Origin: Gnetum montanum
Taxonomy: Eukaryota > Streptophyta > Gnetopsida > Gnetales > Gnetaceae
Direction of reading: 5' to 3'
DNA: 22,592 bases
Assembly (NCBI GenBank): GCA_015680685.1
Contig: MNCI01028339.1
Location: 182,873 to 205,464, forward strand
A program made the translations under genes and the position numbers. Below are positions 10,484 through 20,191 of the stretch, piece after piece. The notes under the pieces are model-generated. The model saw nothing but the letters and a program-made list of their open reading frames with translations. It was not told where the DNA came from and made no database searches. The number at the start of each line of letters is the position of its first letter. Positions within the stretch are counted from its first letter, which is position 1.

Positions 10484-11240
10484 TTATGTAGCTATAGCTT
10501 GACCTTTGGTTGAGGCTTGGCAAATGTAATGTAGGTCAAACTTAGTTGTTATGACTTTCCAATGGGCTATATGACTACTTTCATAAATTTTGGTTATTAT
10601 GTCCTTGCAAATGACATTTACTTGGCTCCTAAAGAGGTAGTTTCTATAATTCTTTAATGAGAAGACTAGCACTAGACAATACTTCTCAACTTTAGTGTAT
10701 TAGGTCTCATAGGTAATTAATGCATTACCTAGATAGTATACCACTAGCTCTACTTTGTCATCTCATTTCTGACAAAGTAGAGAGGCAATGGTGTATCAGA
10801 GATAGTAAGGTAGATATAAAAAGGTTTATCCTTTTGTGGTAGATAGACCATGGATAGTTGTGTCAACTCTTGCTTAAGGTTTTCAAAGGCTTCTTGGCAT
10901 TGATTAATCCACTCATAGTGAACTCGTTTCTTAAGAAAGTGTTGCATGAGTTGTAGCTTATCCATAAACTTGGAGATGAACCTACAGATAATGGTAATCT
11001 ACCTTGTAGTCCTTGAAGCTCCTTAAGGGTAGTTGATGCTACCAAGTTGGTTATGGCCTTAATCTTATTAGTATCAACATGTATCCCTACTTCAGATACT
11101 ACAAAGCCAAGGATCTTATTGGTTTTGATGCCAAAGACACACTTCTTAGGATTAAGCCTTAGTTCATATTTAAGACATCATTTAAGCACTAAGTCAAGGT
11201 TATGCATGTGGTCATTATCCATTTTGGATTTAACTACTAT
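10484..11240 (-). pseudogene. Reverse transcriptase thumb and connection remnant
   Basis: From 11240 down, the frame reads through VVKSKMDNDHMHNLDLVLK, LRLNPKKCVFGIKTNKILGF, GIHVDTNKIKAI and TTLKELQGLQGRL, all characteristic of plant gypsy RT just after the catalytic loop. A frameshift near 10990 moves to another frame that gives FISKFMDKLQLMQHFLKK, YEWINQCQEAFENLKQEL and KPFYIYLTISDTPLPLYF, open at 10965-10750. The connection continues with VVYYLGNALITYET and YCLVLVFSLKNYRNYLF (10745-10620) and then runs to HWKVITTKFDLHYI and QASTKGQAIAT at about 10484. At least one stop in this part is a single base change from a sense codon. Confidence 0.9.
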
Positions 11241-11800
11241 GTAGTTCATGTAGTTATTAAGTAACCCTCGCATGTAATCACTAAAGATATATGTCATTAC
11301 TCATTAATAGGTTGTCTACATTCTTTAGACCAAAGGACATCATGGTATAACAAAAGGTTTTCCAAGGGATCATGAAGGTCATACAAAGTTGATACTCTAG
11401 GTTAATCCTAACTTGGTTGTATCCTAACAACCCATCCATGAAGGATAACAAGGCATGTTTAGCTATAGTATCAATAATTTGGTTAATAGTAGATAAATTA
11501 AAATCATCTTTACTATTTGCCTTATTCAAGTTTTAGAAATCAATATAGACACACATCCTCCCATTTTTCTTAGGGACTACCACTATGTTAAACACCCAAT
11601 CAGCGTAATCAATAGCTCAAATAAAACCAACTTGATATAGTTTCATGATCTCATCACAAATTTTTAGGGATAAATATGATCTAATCTTGCAAATTTTTTC
11701 TTAACTAGCTTAATACTTGGATCGAGTATGATGTTATGTTGAACTAGGTATGGATCAAGACCTCTCATATCTTCATATGACTAGGAAAAGACCTTAATAT
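11241..11800 (-). pseudogene. Reverse transcriptase fingers and palm with dead YxDD motif
   Basis: RT copies the element RNA into DNA. Reading down from 11800: SYEDMRGLDPYLVQHN, a stop-broken finger region, GRMCVYIDF near 11560, then the open stretch 11529-11281 with NKANSKDDFNLSTINQI, HALLSFMDGLLGYNQVR, FMIPWKTFCYTMMSFGLKN. The first palm aspartate (SFMDG) remains. A frameshift just below 11320 leads into YIFSDYMRGLLNNYMNY. The catalytic box that is normally Y-x-D-D reads Y-M-N-Y at 11241-11252, so both aspartates are lost and the enzyme cannot be active. Confidence 0.93.
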
Positions 11801-12107
11801 TGTCTTGGAGGACCTTGGTAATTTATTGAGCCTATGGAAGTTCCATTTAGAAACTTAATTTCAGTAATTTCTCCTCACCACTATGTGTTATAACAAGAAC
11901 CTTAACTAGAAAGTCTCTGGTAATGTTGATAGCTTCAAGGTCAAGGGTTTTAACTACGTGTTCTAACCATTTGAGGGGCTTTTCTATAGAGGCTATGTGA
12001 TCGACTGGACTCTTAGGTTTAATATCTAAGTAACTAAGATCGATGAATCTTACAACACCACCATGAGGTCCACTTAGGTTCAAAGGAAAATTAAATTTCT
12101 TTCAAGT
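11801..12107 (-). pseudogene. Pre-RT linker of gypsy polyprotein
   Basis: A 78-residue open stretch at 12083-11847 reads MNLSGPHGGVVRFIDLSY, then KPKSPVDHIASIEKPLKWLE and ends HSGEEKLLKLSF before a TAG. The same frame carries on into the SYEDMRGLDP segment of RT, broken only by stops one step from glutamine or tryptophan codons and small indels, so it is the protease-to-RT linker and not a separate gene. The frame fades near 12107, where other DNA begins; this may be the left edge of an insertion. Confidence 0.7.
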
Positions 12108-12280
12108 ATCATACTCCAATCTTGCACATTAATCATAAGCACATTAAGCAATACTTGTGTGATAAAATGAGAAAATAACGTCAAAGTAATGTAAAATACT
12201 TTAGTAATAATGCATAAATAAGCACAAAGACATTAGCTCAAAGGTCTAATAAGGTTCAAACATGTTCAACAAAGCTTACA
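12108..12280. other. Possible insertion boundary, AT-rich
   Basis: The gypsy reading frame weakens here, and no coding segment or clear terminal repeat is visible. If an element inserted into the gypsy copy, its left end should lie in or next to this stretch. I found no convincing target-site duplication with the region near 20975. Confidence 0.3.
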
Positions 12281-12830
12281 AGAGGTAGGTTAATGCAAAT
12301 AGAATGCAACAAAGGCTAAATGGAGTAAAATAAGACCAAATGAAAGCCAAATGATGGTTGAATGGGGCCAAATGATGGTCAAAGCCCATTCAATGATGTC
12401 AAACAAGGTCAAAGCATGATCAAAAGAGGTTATAAGAGAGAAGTTAAGGTAAATAAGATGAAATAAAGACAAAGTGATGTGGAATGAGACCAAATGAGAG
12501 TCAAATGAAGGTGAAATGAGGCCAAATGATGGTCATATGAGGGTCAAACCCCCATCAAATGATGTCAATCAAGGTCAAACAAGGTCATACTAATGTCTAA
12601 TGACATCAAATGATCTCAAATCAAGTCAACTAAGGTCCAAATGATGCTAAATGATAGAAACATGTAGTGGAACAAGACCAAATGATGAGATAATGATGAA
12701 AATGAAGCCAAATGATAACAAATGATATGAAAATGAAGGTTAACAATGTCTAACAAGATCAAACTAGGTTAAAACACAATGAAACAAGACCAAACTAGTC
12801 AAGTTGGGTAACCTGTACTAAAACATGGTT
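12281..12830 (+). repeat. Degenerate minisatellite of CAAATGATGGTCAAA motifs
   Basis: Variants of CCAAATGATGGTCAAA, AAGGTCAAAC and AATGATGTCAAAC recur every 10-20 bases. A longer similarity joins the block from 12367 (GCCAAATGATGGTCAAAGCC) with that from 12521 (GCCAAATGATGGTCATATGA), about 154 bases apart. The strand is purine-rich, and a 67-residue open stretch on the other strand is only a by-product of this repetition. It sits just left of the 191-bp array and could be the subterminal part of the same inserted element. Confidence 0.65.
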
Positions 12831-12939
12831 AATATGGGTTAATTGGGATCACTATTTTAGGCCTTAGCAAGCAATGGTGGTAGACTCCAGGGTTGATTAA
12901 AGAGTTTGGACACTTGGGAAGGTCATTCATAGCCTATTT

Positions 12940-14580
12940 GGAGATAAAAATGAGCCTATTTCAAAAAAATACATTGGAAGAAATAAATTATATGCTAGCT
13001 AGCATATTTTTGGTAGGCTCTAGCATATCATTTGACAAAATGTGATTTCCAAGGTTTATTAGAACCATTTTTAGAATTATGATGACTTGAATTAACAGTC
13101 TAGTAAACTAGTAGTGGAAATTGGTCAACTTTGGTGTTAATTTAACCCCTTGAAGGCTTCAAATGATACTGAGAGCTAGAAATTATGCTAGCCAACATAT
13201 TTTTCTCTAGTTTCAATGTAGTTTTATACAAAAAAAATTATTTATGATATTTCAAACTTAAAATTTTTGTTCAACAGTCTCCTAGGATAGCACAAGGGTG
13301 TTAGGGTACTTGAATGATCATTTGGAGGCCAAAATAAGTTAACGGAAGTGTAGTTTTGAGCCATGAACCTCATAAATACATTGTCCATGTAATTTTTCTT
13401 GGCTCCAGCATATCTTTGATAAATTTTATCTTTTGATGCCTAAAATGGGGTCAAATGGTAGCTAGTTTAAGGTTTCAAGATTCCAAGCTTCTCTAGTCAA
13501 GTTTTAAGCCATTTGGAATGTTTTGAGGATGTCAAATATACCTTGGAAACCAAAACTACACTAGCCAATGTATTTTTGGTTACTTTCAATGTAGTTTTAA
13601 TGAAAATCTTGGTTTTCATGTAGTTTGGATGGTTAATTGACTAGGTTTTTGGGCTCTTGATATTGCTAGTGCCCATGGCTATGGTTCAAGCTCAAAACTT
13701 TTGATTCTAGAGGTCATTGGAACCTTGATTTGGCCACGTCTTTGTAAAGATACATTTGCTAGCATAGTTTTTGGGGCTTCCACTATAGTCTTTAAAAAAA
13801 TAACCAATTTTGATACTTATTGACTCATTTTTTAGGGTTTTATGGCTATTAGAGGCTCTAGCAAGGTTCTAGGACTCAATTTATCCATTCATAGATCGAT
13901 TTGGCTAGTTGATGACTTGTTATTAGGTTTTCTTAGAATAAATATGCTGGCCAATGTATTTTTGACCTCTTCCAATGTATCTTTTAGGTTCTCATGAGTT
14001 TTGATGTATTTTTCATTTGTTATTTGGCTTTCTAAGGTCACCAGAGACTCTTAGAAGGAGTAAAGGCCAGGGTTTGAAATTTTGAAGGTTTTTGGAGGCT
14101 TTATTAATTCATTTTTATCACAATCCCCTCAAAGATACGTTTTCTAGCATAGTTTTAGCTCCTTCTAGCATATGTTTTTTAAAAATTATGGATTTTAACA
14201 TCTTTTGATAGCTTTTAGGAGGTTCTGGAGTTGTTGGAGGCTCTGGTTATGGTTTGGGGCTTTGTGTGGTTATTTTGGGGTCACTTAGAAGTTTGGTTAG
14301 TGCTAATTATCTCCATGCTTAATACCATTATGCTATCTAGTGTATTTTTTCCCTTGTCCAATGTCATAATCCAAAAATATGTTACTTTGTATGTGTTTTG
14401 CTCATTCTTAATGCTTAGAACCCTCTAGTGGCTATGTTTGGTTTCTAGTTTGGGATAAGGTTTCATTGGCTTCAATGGGTTGAGGATGGATGGCTAGGAG
14501 ATGTGTCTTGGCCATGGCAGATGATTGTAACACATTTCAAGGCTTATTTAAGCATTAATCCCAACATATCTTTTGTTAGA
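12940..14580 (+). repeat. Tandem array, about 191-bp unit, two alternating variants
   Basis: A core like GCTAGCCAATGTATTTTT or GCTAGCATAGTTTTT recurs with anchor positions at about 12998, 13191, 13383, 13564, 13762, 13950, 14147 and 14337, that is spacings of about 193, 192, 181, 198, 188, 197 and 190. Around the core, units share a downstream AAAATTNTGATTTT-like stretch and a GGCTNNTAGAGGCTCTAG-like stretch. Units at 13191, 13564, 13950 and 14337 have a CCAATGTATTTT core and then TTTCAATGTAG; the others have TAGCATAGTTTT and then CTCTAGCATAT, so two types alternate, giving a dimer of about 383 bp. Fainter copies may follow at about 14560 and 14684. Units are highly diverged; no protein is encoded. 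Confidence 0.85.
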
Positions 14581-14709
14581 AGTTGTAAATTCCATTATAT
14601 TGTTAATTTTATTGGTTTATTTGGGAGGCACCTAGTGGGGGCCATCCAAGTTTAAATTGCTATTTGGAATTAAACTTCCAAAAACCCAACATAGTTTTTA
14701 CTTCCATAT

Positions 14710-15102
14710 ATGAACATGGAGTCCACTAGGTGTTATATGGGAGTTGTGGGCATGGAGGTTATGGCACCAATGCATAAGTATGGGAGGGTTTTTTCTTTTC
14801 AAAGTTTATGCAAATCATTCTTGCTAACCCAGTTTTTGCAAGACCCACTTAGTATTAACACTTTTCAACTATTCTTATCATACATTCTACCAATCCTCAA
14901 CATATCTTTGCTACCTTTCATCATAGAGGCAATGCAGTTGCACGGAGGTGTAGAAAAGTTCAAGGATTTTTGGCTATTTGCTTACGATGTTAAACAGATG
15001 ATGAGGAAACATAAAAAACCCAGCACCAGAGGAGGTATCCAAAGGGATTTATCACCTCCCAAGACCATCAATATATGAAGGCTCATCTAGCATGACTTGT
15101 AG
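14710..15102 (+). pseudogene. Putative exon 1 of the multi-exon pseudogene
   Basis: An ATG at 14710 opens 122 codons without a stop, unusual in this AT-rich DNA. The N-terminal half is hydrophobic and mixed (MNMESTRCYMGVVGMEVMAP). The second half is more typical of a soluble protein (EAMQLHGGVEKFKDFWLFAY, then a basic tail MMRKHKKPSTRGG). Past the TGA at about 15076 the frame continues through TGA and TAG to a TAG|GTACCC border at 15102/15103, which looks like a decayed CAG|GT splice donor. No domain is recognised. The start is the first ATG and is not proven; a further upstream exon could exist. Confidence 0.5.
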
Positions 15103-16417
15103 GTACCCTTCTTTAACCATTTTTTGTTGATTTTTTATAGTGTATGTAGGTGTTTTATAGTGCCTAGGTCATGTGTGTTAAGATAATTTTGAGTTTACAT
15201 GGTTTGAATATTATTTCTACATTTTACTAGTGTTCCCATATTATTATTTTGGCCTTAGGGCCTTTCCATACATAATTTTGAATTTTTTTATTCAACCTAT
15301 CCTATGCGTTTTTGCTATTTTCTAGCCAAAAAGCAATAAGAATTTACAATTTTTTTTGTAAGAATCTAGTAAAGAATTTTTAGTTTTCAAGGCATAGGAT
15401 TGTTGTAAAGATTTTAATGGTCGTATTGATGGTTAAAAACTACATTTGGAGCTACAATTAATTTTTTTTATTTATTTTGTAGACCAGTACACAATGATTT
15501 TTTTCCATTTTTACCGATTTTGCTCTTCAAGATTGGCAGTGTTGATATATTTTGAAATTTTTTTTGTGAATTTCCTAGCCTCCCAGGAGTTTTGGGAATA
15601 GTGTGGGAGATATTTTCACTAGTTTTATAGTTTTTATAATTTTTTCACAATTTTCCCAAAGGTTTTACTACAACTATTTCACTGCAAACTAGGTTTTTCA
15701 AGTAAAAACTTTCAATGTGATTCTAGATTGCTTTGTCATTTTTTCTATGTTCATTATTGCAATGATGGGATTGGATGTTTTTTTTTTTTTTTTTTTTTGT
15801 GTATTTACACCTCCTAGACTTAGAAAAAAAGTTTCAGTAAGATTTTATCCTTTTTTTTATTTGTATGAACCACCCCTCTACAATACTATAAGCCTCTTAG
15901 ACTGTACAAGCAACGTTGGTTAACTTTTTGAGTTTTATTATTATTTTTAGATTTATAATATTTATTTTCATGTTTACACTATTTTTTAATTGCTTCTTGA
16001 ATTTTTTTAAATTTTTTATTTAGATTTCATGGAGTTTTACTATAAATGTTTCACTGTAAACTAGGATTTCTAGTCAAAATTTCATATATTCAAGTTGGAA
16101 TTTTTATAGCTATTACTGCATTGTCAATTATGAATTAATATTTGCTATAGGCTTATTCTTATAGTTTAAATTATTTTTGACATAAAATTTCTATAATTTT
16201 TATGCATATTCCAACCATGAGATTACTATCAATATTAATAGGCTACTTGGTTTTTGCTTCATTTTTAGTTAAATTTTGTTTTTCTTTTAATGGTTGTAAT
16301 TTGTAAATTTAGTTGTTGAATTTTACATAAGAAATTTGAAATTATTCTTGTAATTTTTTTTTGCAACTATTGAATTTTATTCATGGTTATGTAATGTTTT
16401 AATGGTTATTTTTTCGG
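15103..16417 (+). other. Long AT-rich intron or spacer with a 21-base T run
   Basis: No coding segment stands out. T-rich tracts are frequent on the plus strand, as in plant introns, and an uninterrupted run of 21 T lies at 15778-15798. The right border is CATAG before the next coding-like segment near 16430. Short open frames inside are low complexity. A missed small exon cannot be excluded. Confidence 0.45.
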
Positions 16418-16880
16418 TTGTGCATAGCCTTCTTGAAATCCATCTTGGTGGTTGTTGAGCTAGTTGGGCTTTTGTGTTGTATTAGCACTTCAAGGCCCAA
16501 CAATTTTCCTCCTAATATGGTCCTAGATCATGGTTGTTTTTGGTTTAGGATTGGGATCAAAGAGTTCTTGGCCTACCTACTCAATCGCTTTAGTGTAATT
16601 TTATGATCACATTTGGCTTCAGACACCATAACCATTATTACAAAGACTTTGCTATAACAATTTGCTAGTCTCATTGATAAGGTTATTATGGATGATCCTA
16701 ACACTCATGTGGAAGCTAACTATCATGATGGCATGTATACTCTAGGCACATGCAAGTTGTCCTAGATTTAGAATATGCTAGACTTTGTTCAGTACAATGA
16801 CAACAACACATTGATGATAGGTCACCATGTCCACACTTTGTTCCAAAATCCTTCAAGCACTCTCTTCTACCTACAAGCAT
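16418..16880 (+). pseudogene. Exon with decayed FCP1/NIF-like (HAD) phosphatase domain
   Basis: One frame runs through stops at 16604, 16655, 16763 and 16769. It has the layout of FCP1-homology phosphatases, HAD-superfamily enzymes that act through a DxDx(T/V) aspartate near the start and a late acidic pair. LVVVELVGLLCCI stands where a hydrophobic strand plus D-x-D is usual, so neither aspartate is present. KEFLAYLLNRFSVIL then a stop and SH resembles the family's R-P-x-hydrophobic-x-x-F-L...F-x-V-x-V-W-S segment. NNTLMIGHHVHTLFQNPSST resembles NTLLIDDxPxKxxxNP, with GH where DD is usual. The fold match is by eye and moderate. If it is correct, both catalytic acid sites are gone, by decay or because the family lost activity earlier. 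The 3' border is unclear (16880-16912). Confidence 0.5.
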
Positions 16881-16959
16881 AAGTACTATCCTAAGTTTTT
16901 TTCATCTTTGTTTTTTATTAGGCTGCTTGGTTATAATAATTTTAATTTACATGTTGTAG

Positions 16960-17225
16960 GTATAGGATAGATGATGGCAGATTGATCAAGAGTGATCATG
17001 TCTTACCCTTAGCACATATTACCTTGAAGGTTTTTGCTCTAGGTACATCCATGAGGCTTATGGTGTTGGGGCAACTAAAAGATGATTTCAAAAAATATAC
17101 ATCATGCTACTCTTAAGAGTACCATAGGTGTATGGCCAATGAGACTACTCATATTTGGTGGAACCTTCCAAACTTTGGCATTCATGCACCTATGGCCTTC
17201 AGGGCTCCAACATTGCTTCAACCAA
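16960..17225 (+). pseudogene. Exon 3 of the multi-exon pseudogene
   Basis: A segment between TTGTAG| (16959) and |GTAAGA (17226) stays open except for one TAA, one step from CAA. It reads RIDDGRLIKSDHVLPLAHIT, then MRLMVLGQLKDDFKKYTSCY, and ends HIWWNLPNFGIHAPMAFRAP. The composition is that of a globular protein with several aromatic residues. Its last base combines with the first two bases of exon 4 to keep the frame. I do not recognise a domain. Confidence 0.65.
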
Positions 17226-17441
17226 GTAAGAAACTTAAAGATGTTTATATTTTAATTTTTTGGTTACTAGAGTGAACATTCTCTATTTGTGATGCATTTT
17301 TTGGTTATGCAAGCCTTAATCATTCAATTGGTTTTGGCTATGTAGTTATTAGCTTAATTTTCAAAAAAAAATTGCTATGCTTTTTGTTTTTGGTTTTATG
17401 TGATATGCCCATGCTTAAAGGCTATCCATGTAATTTTTTAG

Positions 17442-18480
17442 ATCACATGCCAAAATCCACTATTGTTGAGATCACCTCAAGACATGCGAAGAAGACACTT
17501 ATCCTTAAGTAGGGCAAAGTAGACTCAGCATAGGAGTGGCTAGCTAGTAAATCACCTAGAGAGATCTAGTAAAATATTTTCAATGCAAGGTTTTTTAATC
17601 TTATTATAGTACCTAGCCCATTCATGCCTATAGAAAAGATGGTGAATATTATTGAGTCCTTTGACAAAGGAGGCAAGAAATTCATCTCTCACAATCATGG
17701 TGTACTTGTTACTTTGGCTAGTTACAAATCTTCATTCAACAACCTATTTGGAATACCTTGTGATGGCATGAAAGTTGCAACAAAGGTAGGAAAAGAGGTT
17801 GATCACAAGAAGGAGGTGGAAGAATGGTTGAACACTCATCATGGTAGTGGTGGGTTGTCTCTAGACCAATGCCAAGTCATAGAGGCTAATGAGATATATC
17901 CACTATTTTGTTCCAAGGTGTTTCCCACATTGTTGTCATAGAAAAAAATCCTTGGCATTTGACATGATTGGACCATGAAGAAGATCCTCACTGAGGATGC
18001 TCAATTCAATTGGACTACTCACTTGGTCTTTAGGCTAGGGATGAGATCCTAAAATTCTAGAACAAACTTGAGATGATACAACATATGCATTTTGTATTTT
18101 TTGTAGCATATCTAAGGAGGTTATTAGAATTCCTAGTGGTTAAGAAGGATGGAAAATGGGTAAGTTGTGATCCATCCCAATTTTCTAAACCTTGGATAAA
18201 ACACATCATTCTAGCCATGCAAGTTCAGAACCCACTAGTGGAGGATATTGTGGAGTCACTTTCTATTACAACTAAAAGATTTAGTGGTGTACATTTTCCT
18301 TCCCTTGATAACATGAGGGTTAAAGCCCAAATTTCCCATGGGAATGCCAAAATATCAAAGGAGTTGCATGTAGAGGCTGATGGTGTTATCAAAGCAAAGT
18401 TGAAATGGCCACTAGTTGAGGAGAAGGTTATTAGTGTAGAGCAACCATCATAAAAGAAGATCTCTATTAGGATTGGCTAG
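17442..18480 (+). pseudogene. Exon 4, longest coding part of the multi-exon pseudogene
   Basis: After TTTTTTAG at 17434-17441 the frame carries stops at 17510, 17531, 17567, 17570 and 17939, all one step from CAG or CAA, and one TGA soon after. Between them it reads well: HMPKSTIVEITSRHAKKTL, FMPIEKMVNIIESFDKGGKK, NNLFGIPCDGMKVATKVGKE, VIEANEIYPLFCSKVFPTLL. A one-base frameshift near 18040 leads to a second open part (18073-18453) with LRRLLEFLVVKKDGKWVSCD, KPWIKHIILAMQVQNPLVED and a basic, valine-rich end. It loosely resembles the N-terminal region of some plant gag-like proteins (a folded segment with LFGIP), but I cannot name a family. The TAG|GCACAT border at 18480 may be a decayed CAG|GT donor. 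Confidence 0.65.
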
Positions 18481-18658
18481 GCACATCACGTTGTATCATG
18501 TATGCTTTAACTACATTTTTGTTTTCTTATGCTTGTTTTTTTATTTTTTGTTTTATTTTGTATATTTTTATGTTATTTTGTATGCATATTTAGGTTATTA
18601 TATTATTTTCAAGCAAAATTGTTACTTGTTAAATGTTTTGCCTTTGTCATTCTTGTAG

Positions 18659-18847
18659 GTAAAACTCAAGAACTTGTAGCCCAAGTTGTAGTAGAGGCAA
18701 AGAGGAAATGGCAACAAAAGGAGGGACTAAGGTAATAAGAGGAGGTAGAACCAATGCCCAATGAAACATTAGAGGCCTTAGATGCCATATTCAGATATTC
18801 AACATTCGATGATGAAACTCACATTGACATCATGCATGGTCTTCCAG
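18659..18847 (+). pseudogene. Exon 5 of the multi-exon pseudogene
   Basis: Flanked by CTTGTAG| and CCAG|GTATTT. The frame reads KTQELVAQVVVEAKRKWQQK, passes two adjacent stops (TAA TAA, one step from CAA CAA), then EEVEPMPNETLEALDAIFRY and THIDIMHGLP. It starts as a charged helix and turns acidic. No domain is recognised. Both splice borders are intact by eye, which supports a spliced gene. Confidence 0.6.
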
Positions 18848-18938
18848 GTATTTATGAATTTAAGTTCATGTATTGCATCTTATAGTTTCATGTTGGAGTT
18901 GGTTTTGATTTTTAGTTGATAGTTATTACTTGTTGTAG

Positions 18939-19075
18939 TGTCTAAACCCTTCCAAAAGCATCAATCTATATGTTTTGTATGAAACTATGGATTGAGATTC
19001 CTGACAAGATTGATTTTATGCATGGAATTGCTAAAGACATGATTAATCCTTTGTAATAGATTACTCCTTATGTTG
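18939..19075 (+). pseudogene. Exon 6 of the multi-exon pseudogene
   Basis: Between GTTGTAG| and |GTAAGC. It reads SKPFQKHQSICF, shifts frame by one, then MKLWIEIPDKIDFMHGIAKD, passes TAA TAG (one step from CAA CAG) and ends ITPYV. The short segment is coding-like but has no recognisable motif. Confidence 0.5.
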
Positions 19076-19260
19076 GTAAGCACATTAGAATATTTGGCCA
19101 ATTTGTATCATTGTTTAGATATATACTTTACATACGTTTATGGATTTTTAAGTTTTATAGTTACATGGACTTAGTTTTTTAAAGTGTTTTTTATTATTTT
19201 TATTGAATACTCATGGTATTTGTATTTATTTATTTATTTATATTGTTTACATTGTCCAAG

Positions 19261-20058
19261 GTTGGATGAGATCCAAACCATGATGTTGAGCTTGATGAGG
19301 TACCTAAGATACCACCTAAAGTAGAAAATGTTCAATGAAAGAAAAACAAGAGTGTCACTGAATGTGCTCTCTCATGTGCCAAGACTTCATGGGATTGCCA
19401 ATGTTCCAACAAATTCCAATGAGGAAAGAGCTATAGTCTTAGAGAAGAAAATCAAATAATAGGCCAAGCTGATCAAATACCTTAGGGACTACAAGGAGTT
19501 ATGGAGACTCATGCAGCCAATAGAGACTCCTTGCACACTAAGAAGATAGAATGGTCACATTACTAGAATACCATCCATGGCAAGATCGCACTAGATAGGA
19601 GCCTTGCTGAACAAAAAAATTAGATGAACCTATTAGTATGAAAGATTAAGACTAGTGTGACTATTGCACTTGGATTATTAAGTGGGACTAATGCATGAAA
19701 GGATCATAAGCAAAAATACAAGGCTAAAAAAGAAATTTATTATAAGTGGTTAGAGGAGGAGGCTATAAAGAGCCACATGTTAGAGATGTTCATGTAGGGG
19801 ATCAATGCAAAAGAGGCATTCAAGTTATTTGAAGGCTCTCTAGTGGTGTCTAATTCCTCCACCCCTCATATTAGTACCACTTTAAGTAAGGTAATCATTG
19901 CCACCCTTTCGTGAGAGCCTTCATCATGGACAAATATCAAGAGGATGAACATCATGACAAGTGTGAACCTTAGGGTAGAAGACTAGATGAACATGAATGA
20001 AGAACAAATTCTTTGTCATTTAGAGGCTGGTCTTTAACACTTTCCTCTAGAATACCTT
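19261..20058 (+). pseudogene. Exon 7, charged helical part of the multi-exon pseudogene
   Basis: Starts after TGTCCAAG and shows an acidic opening (DPNHDVELDEVPKIPPKVEN), a frameshift, HGIANVPTNSNEERAIVLEK, two stops, AKLIKYLRDYKELWRLMQPI, a poorly readable stretch, then KTSVTIALGLLSGTNA, KDHKQKYKAKKEIYYKWLEE and AKEAFKLFEGSLVVSNSSTP. The later frame runs on through a TGA (from CGA) and TAGs to HFPLEYL. The CTT|GTACCA border at 20058/20059 gives a phase that fits the last exon. The lysine- and glutamate-rich segments suggest coiled-coil helices. Function is unknown. Confidence 0.55.
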
Positions 20059-20191
20059 GTACCAGAACGTTCATAGATTTGTGTTTGTTTTAAGTTTTTA
20101 TTTTGATTTATAGTTTAGTTTTATTCTATGTTGATTACTAATTAATTTCTTGTTTTTATGATTTAGTTTTTATTTGTTTGTTATGGTGTAG

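Larger units (their letters stand above)
8641..12107 (-). mobile_element. Ty3/gypsy LTR-retrotransposon pol remnant
   Basis: Read from 12107 down to 8641, the strand encodes a pre-RT linker, reverse transcriptase, RNase H and integrase. The RT-RNase H-integrase order defines Ty3/gypsy; Ty1/copia has integrase first. Several frameshifts and many stops break the polyprotein, and catalytic residues are altered in every enzyme, so it cannot move on its own. The gag and protease part expected upstream is not adjacent; a matching piece lies at 20980-22405 on the same strand. CpG is scarce and most stops derive from CAG, CAA, CGA or TGG, which fits a long silenced copy. Confidence 0.93.

Noticed and set aside
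11047-11244. Plus-strand open frame of 65 codons
   Set aside because: It lies exactly opposite the reverse transcriptase thumb, whose minus-strand reading is clearly the real one.
12290-12493. Minus-strand hydrophobic open frame that looks like membrane segments
   Set aside because: It is the complement of a short tandem motif field; the hydrophobic pattern comes from the repeat.
14231-14428. Plus-strand hydrophobic open frame of 65 codons
   Set aside because: It spans units of the 191-bp array and is not conserved between units.
15717-15923. Plus-strand open frame with a phenylalanine run
   Set aside because: The run is the 21-base T tract inside a probable intron; there is no coding-like composition.
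18473-18657. Plus-strand hydrophobic frames before exon 5
   Set aside because: T-rich intron sequence; only the part after the AG at 18658 looks coding.
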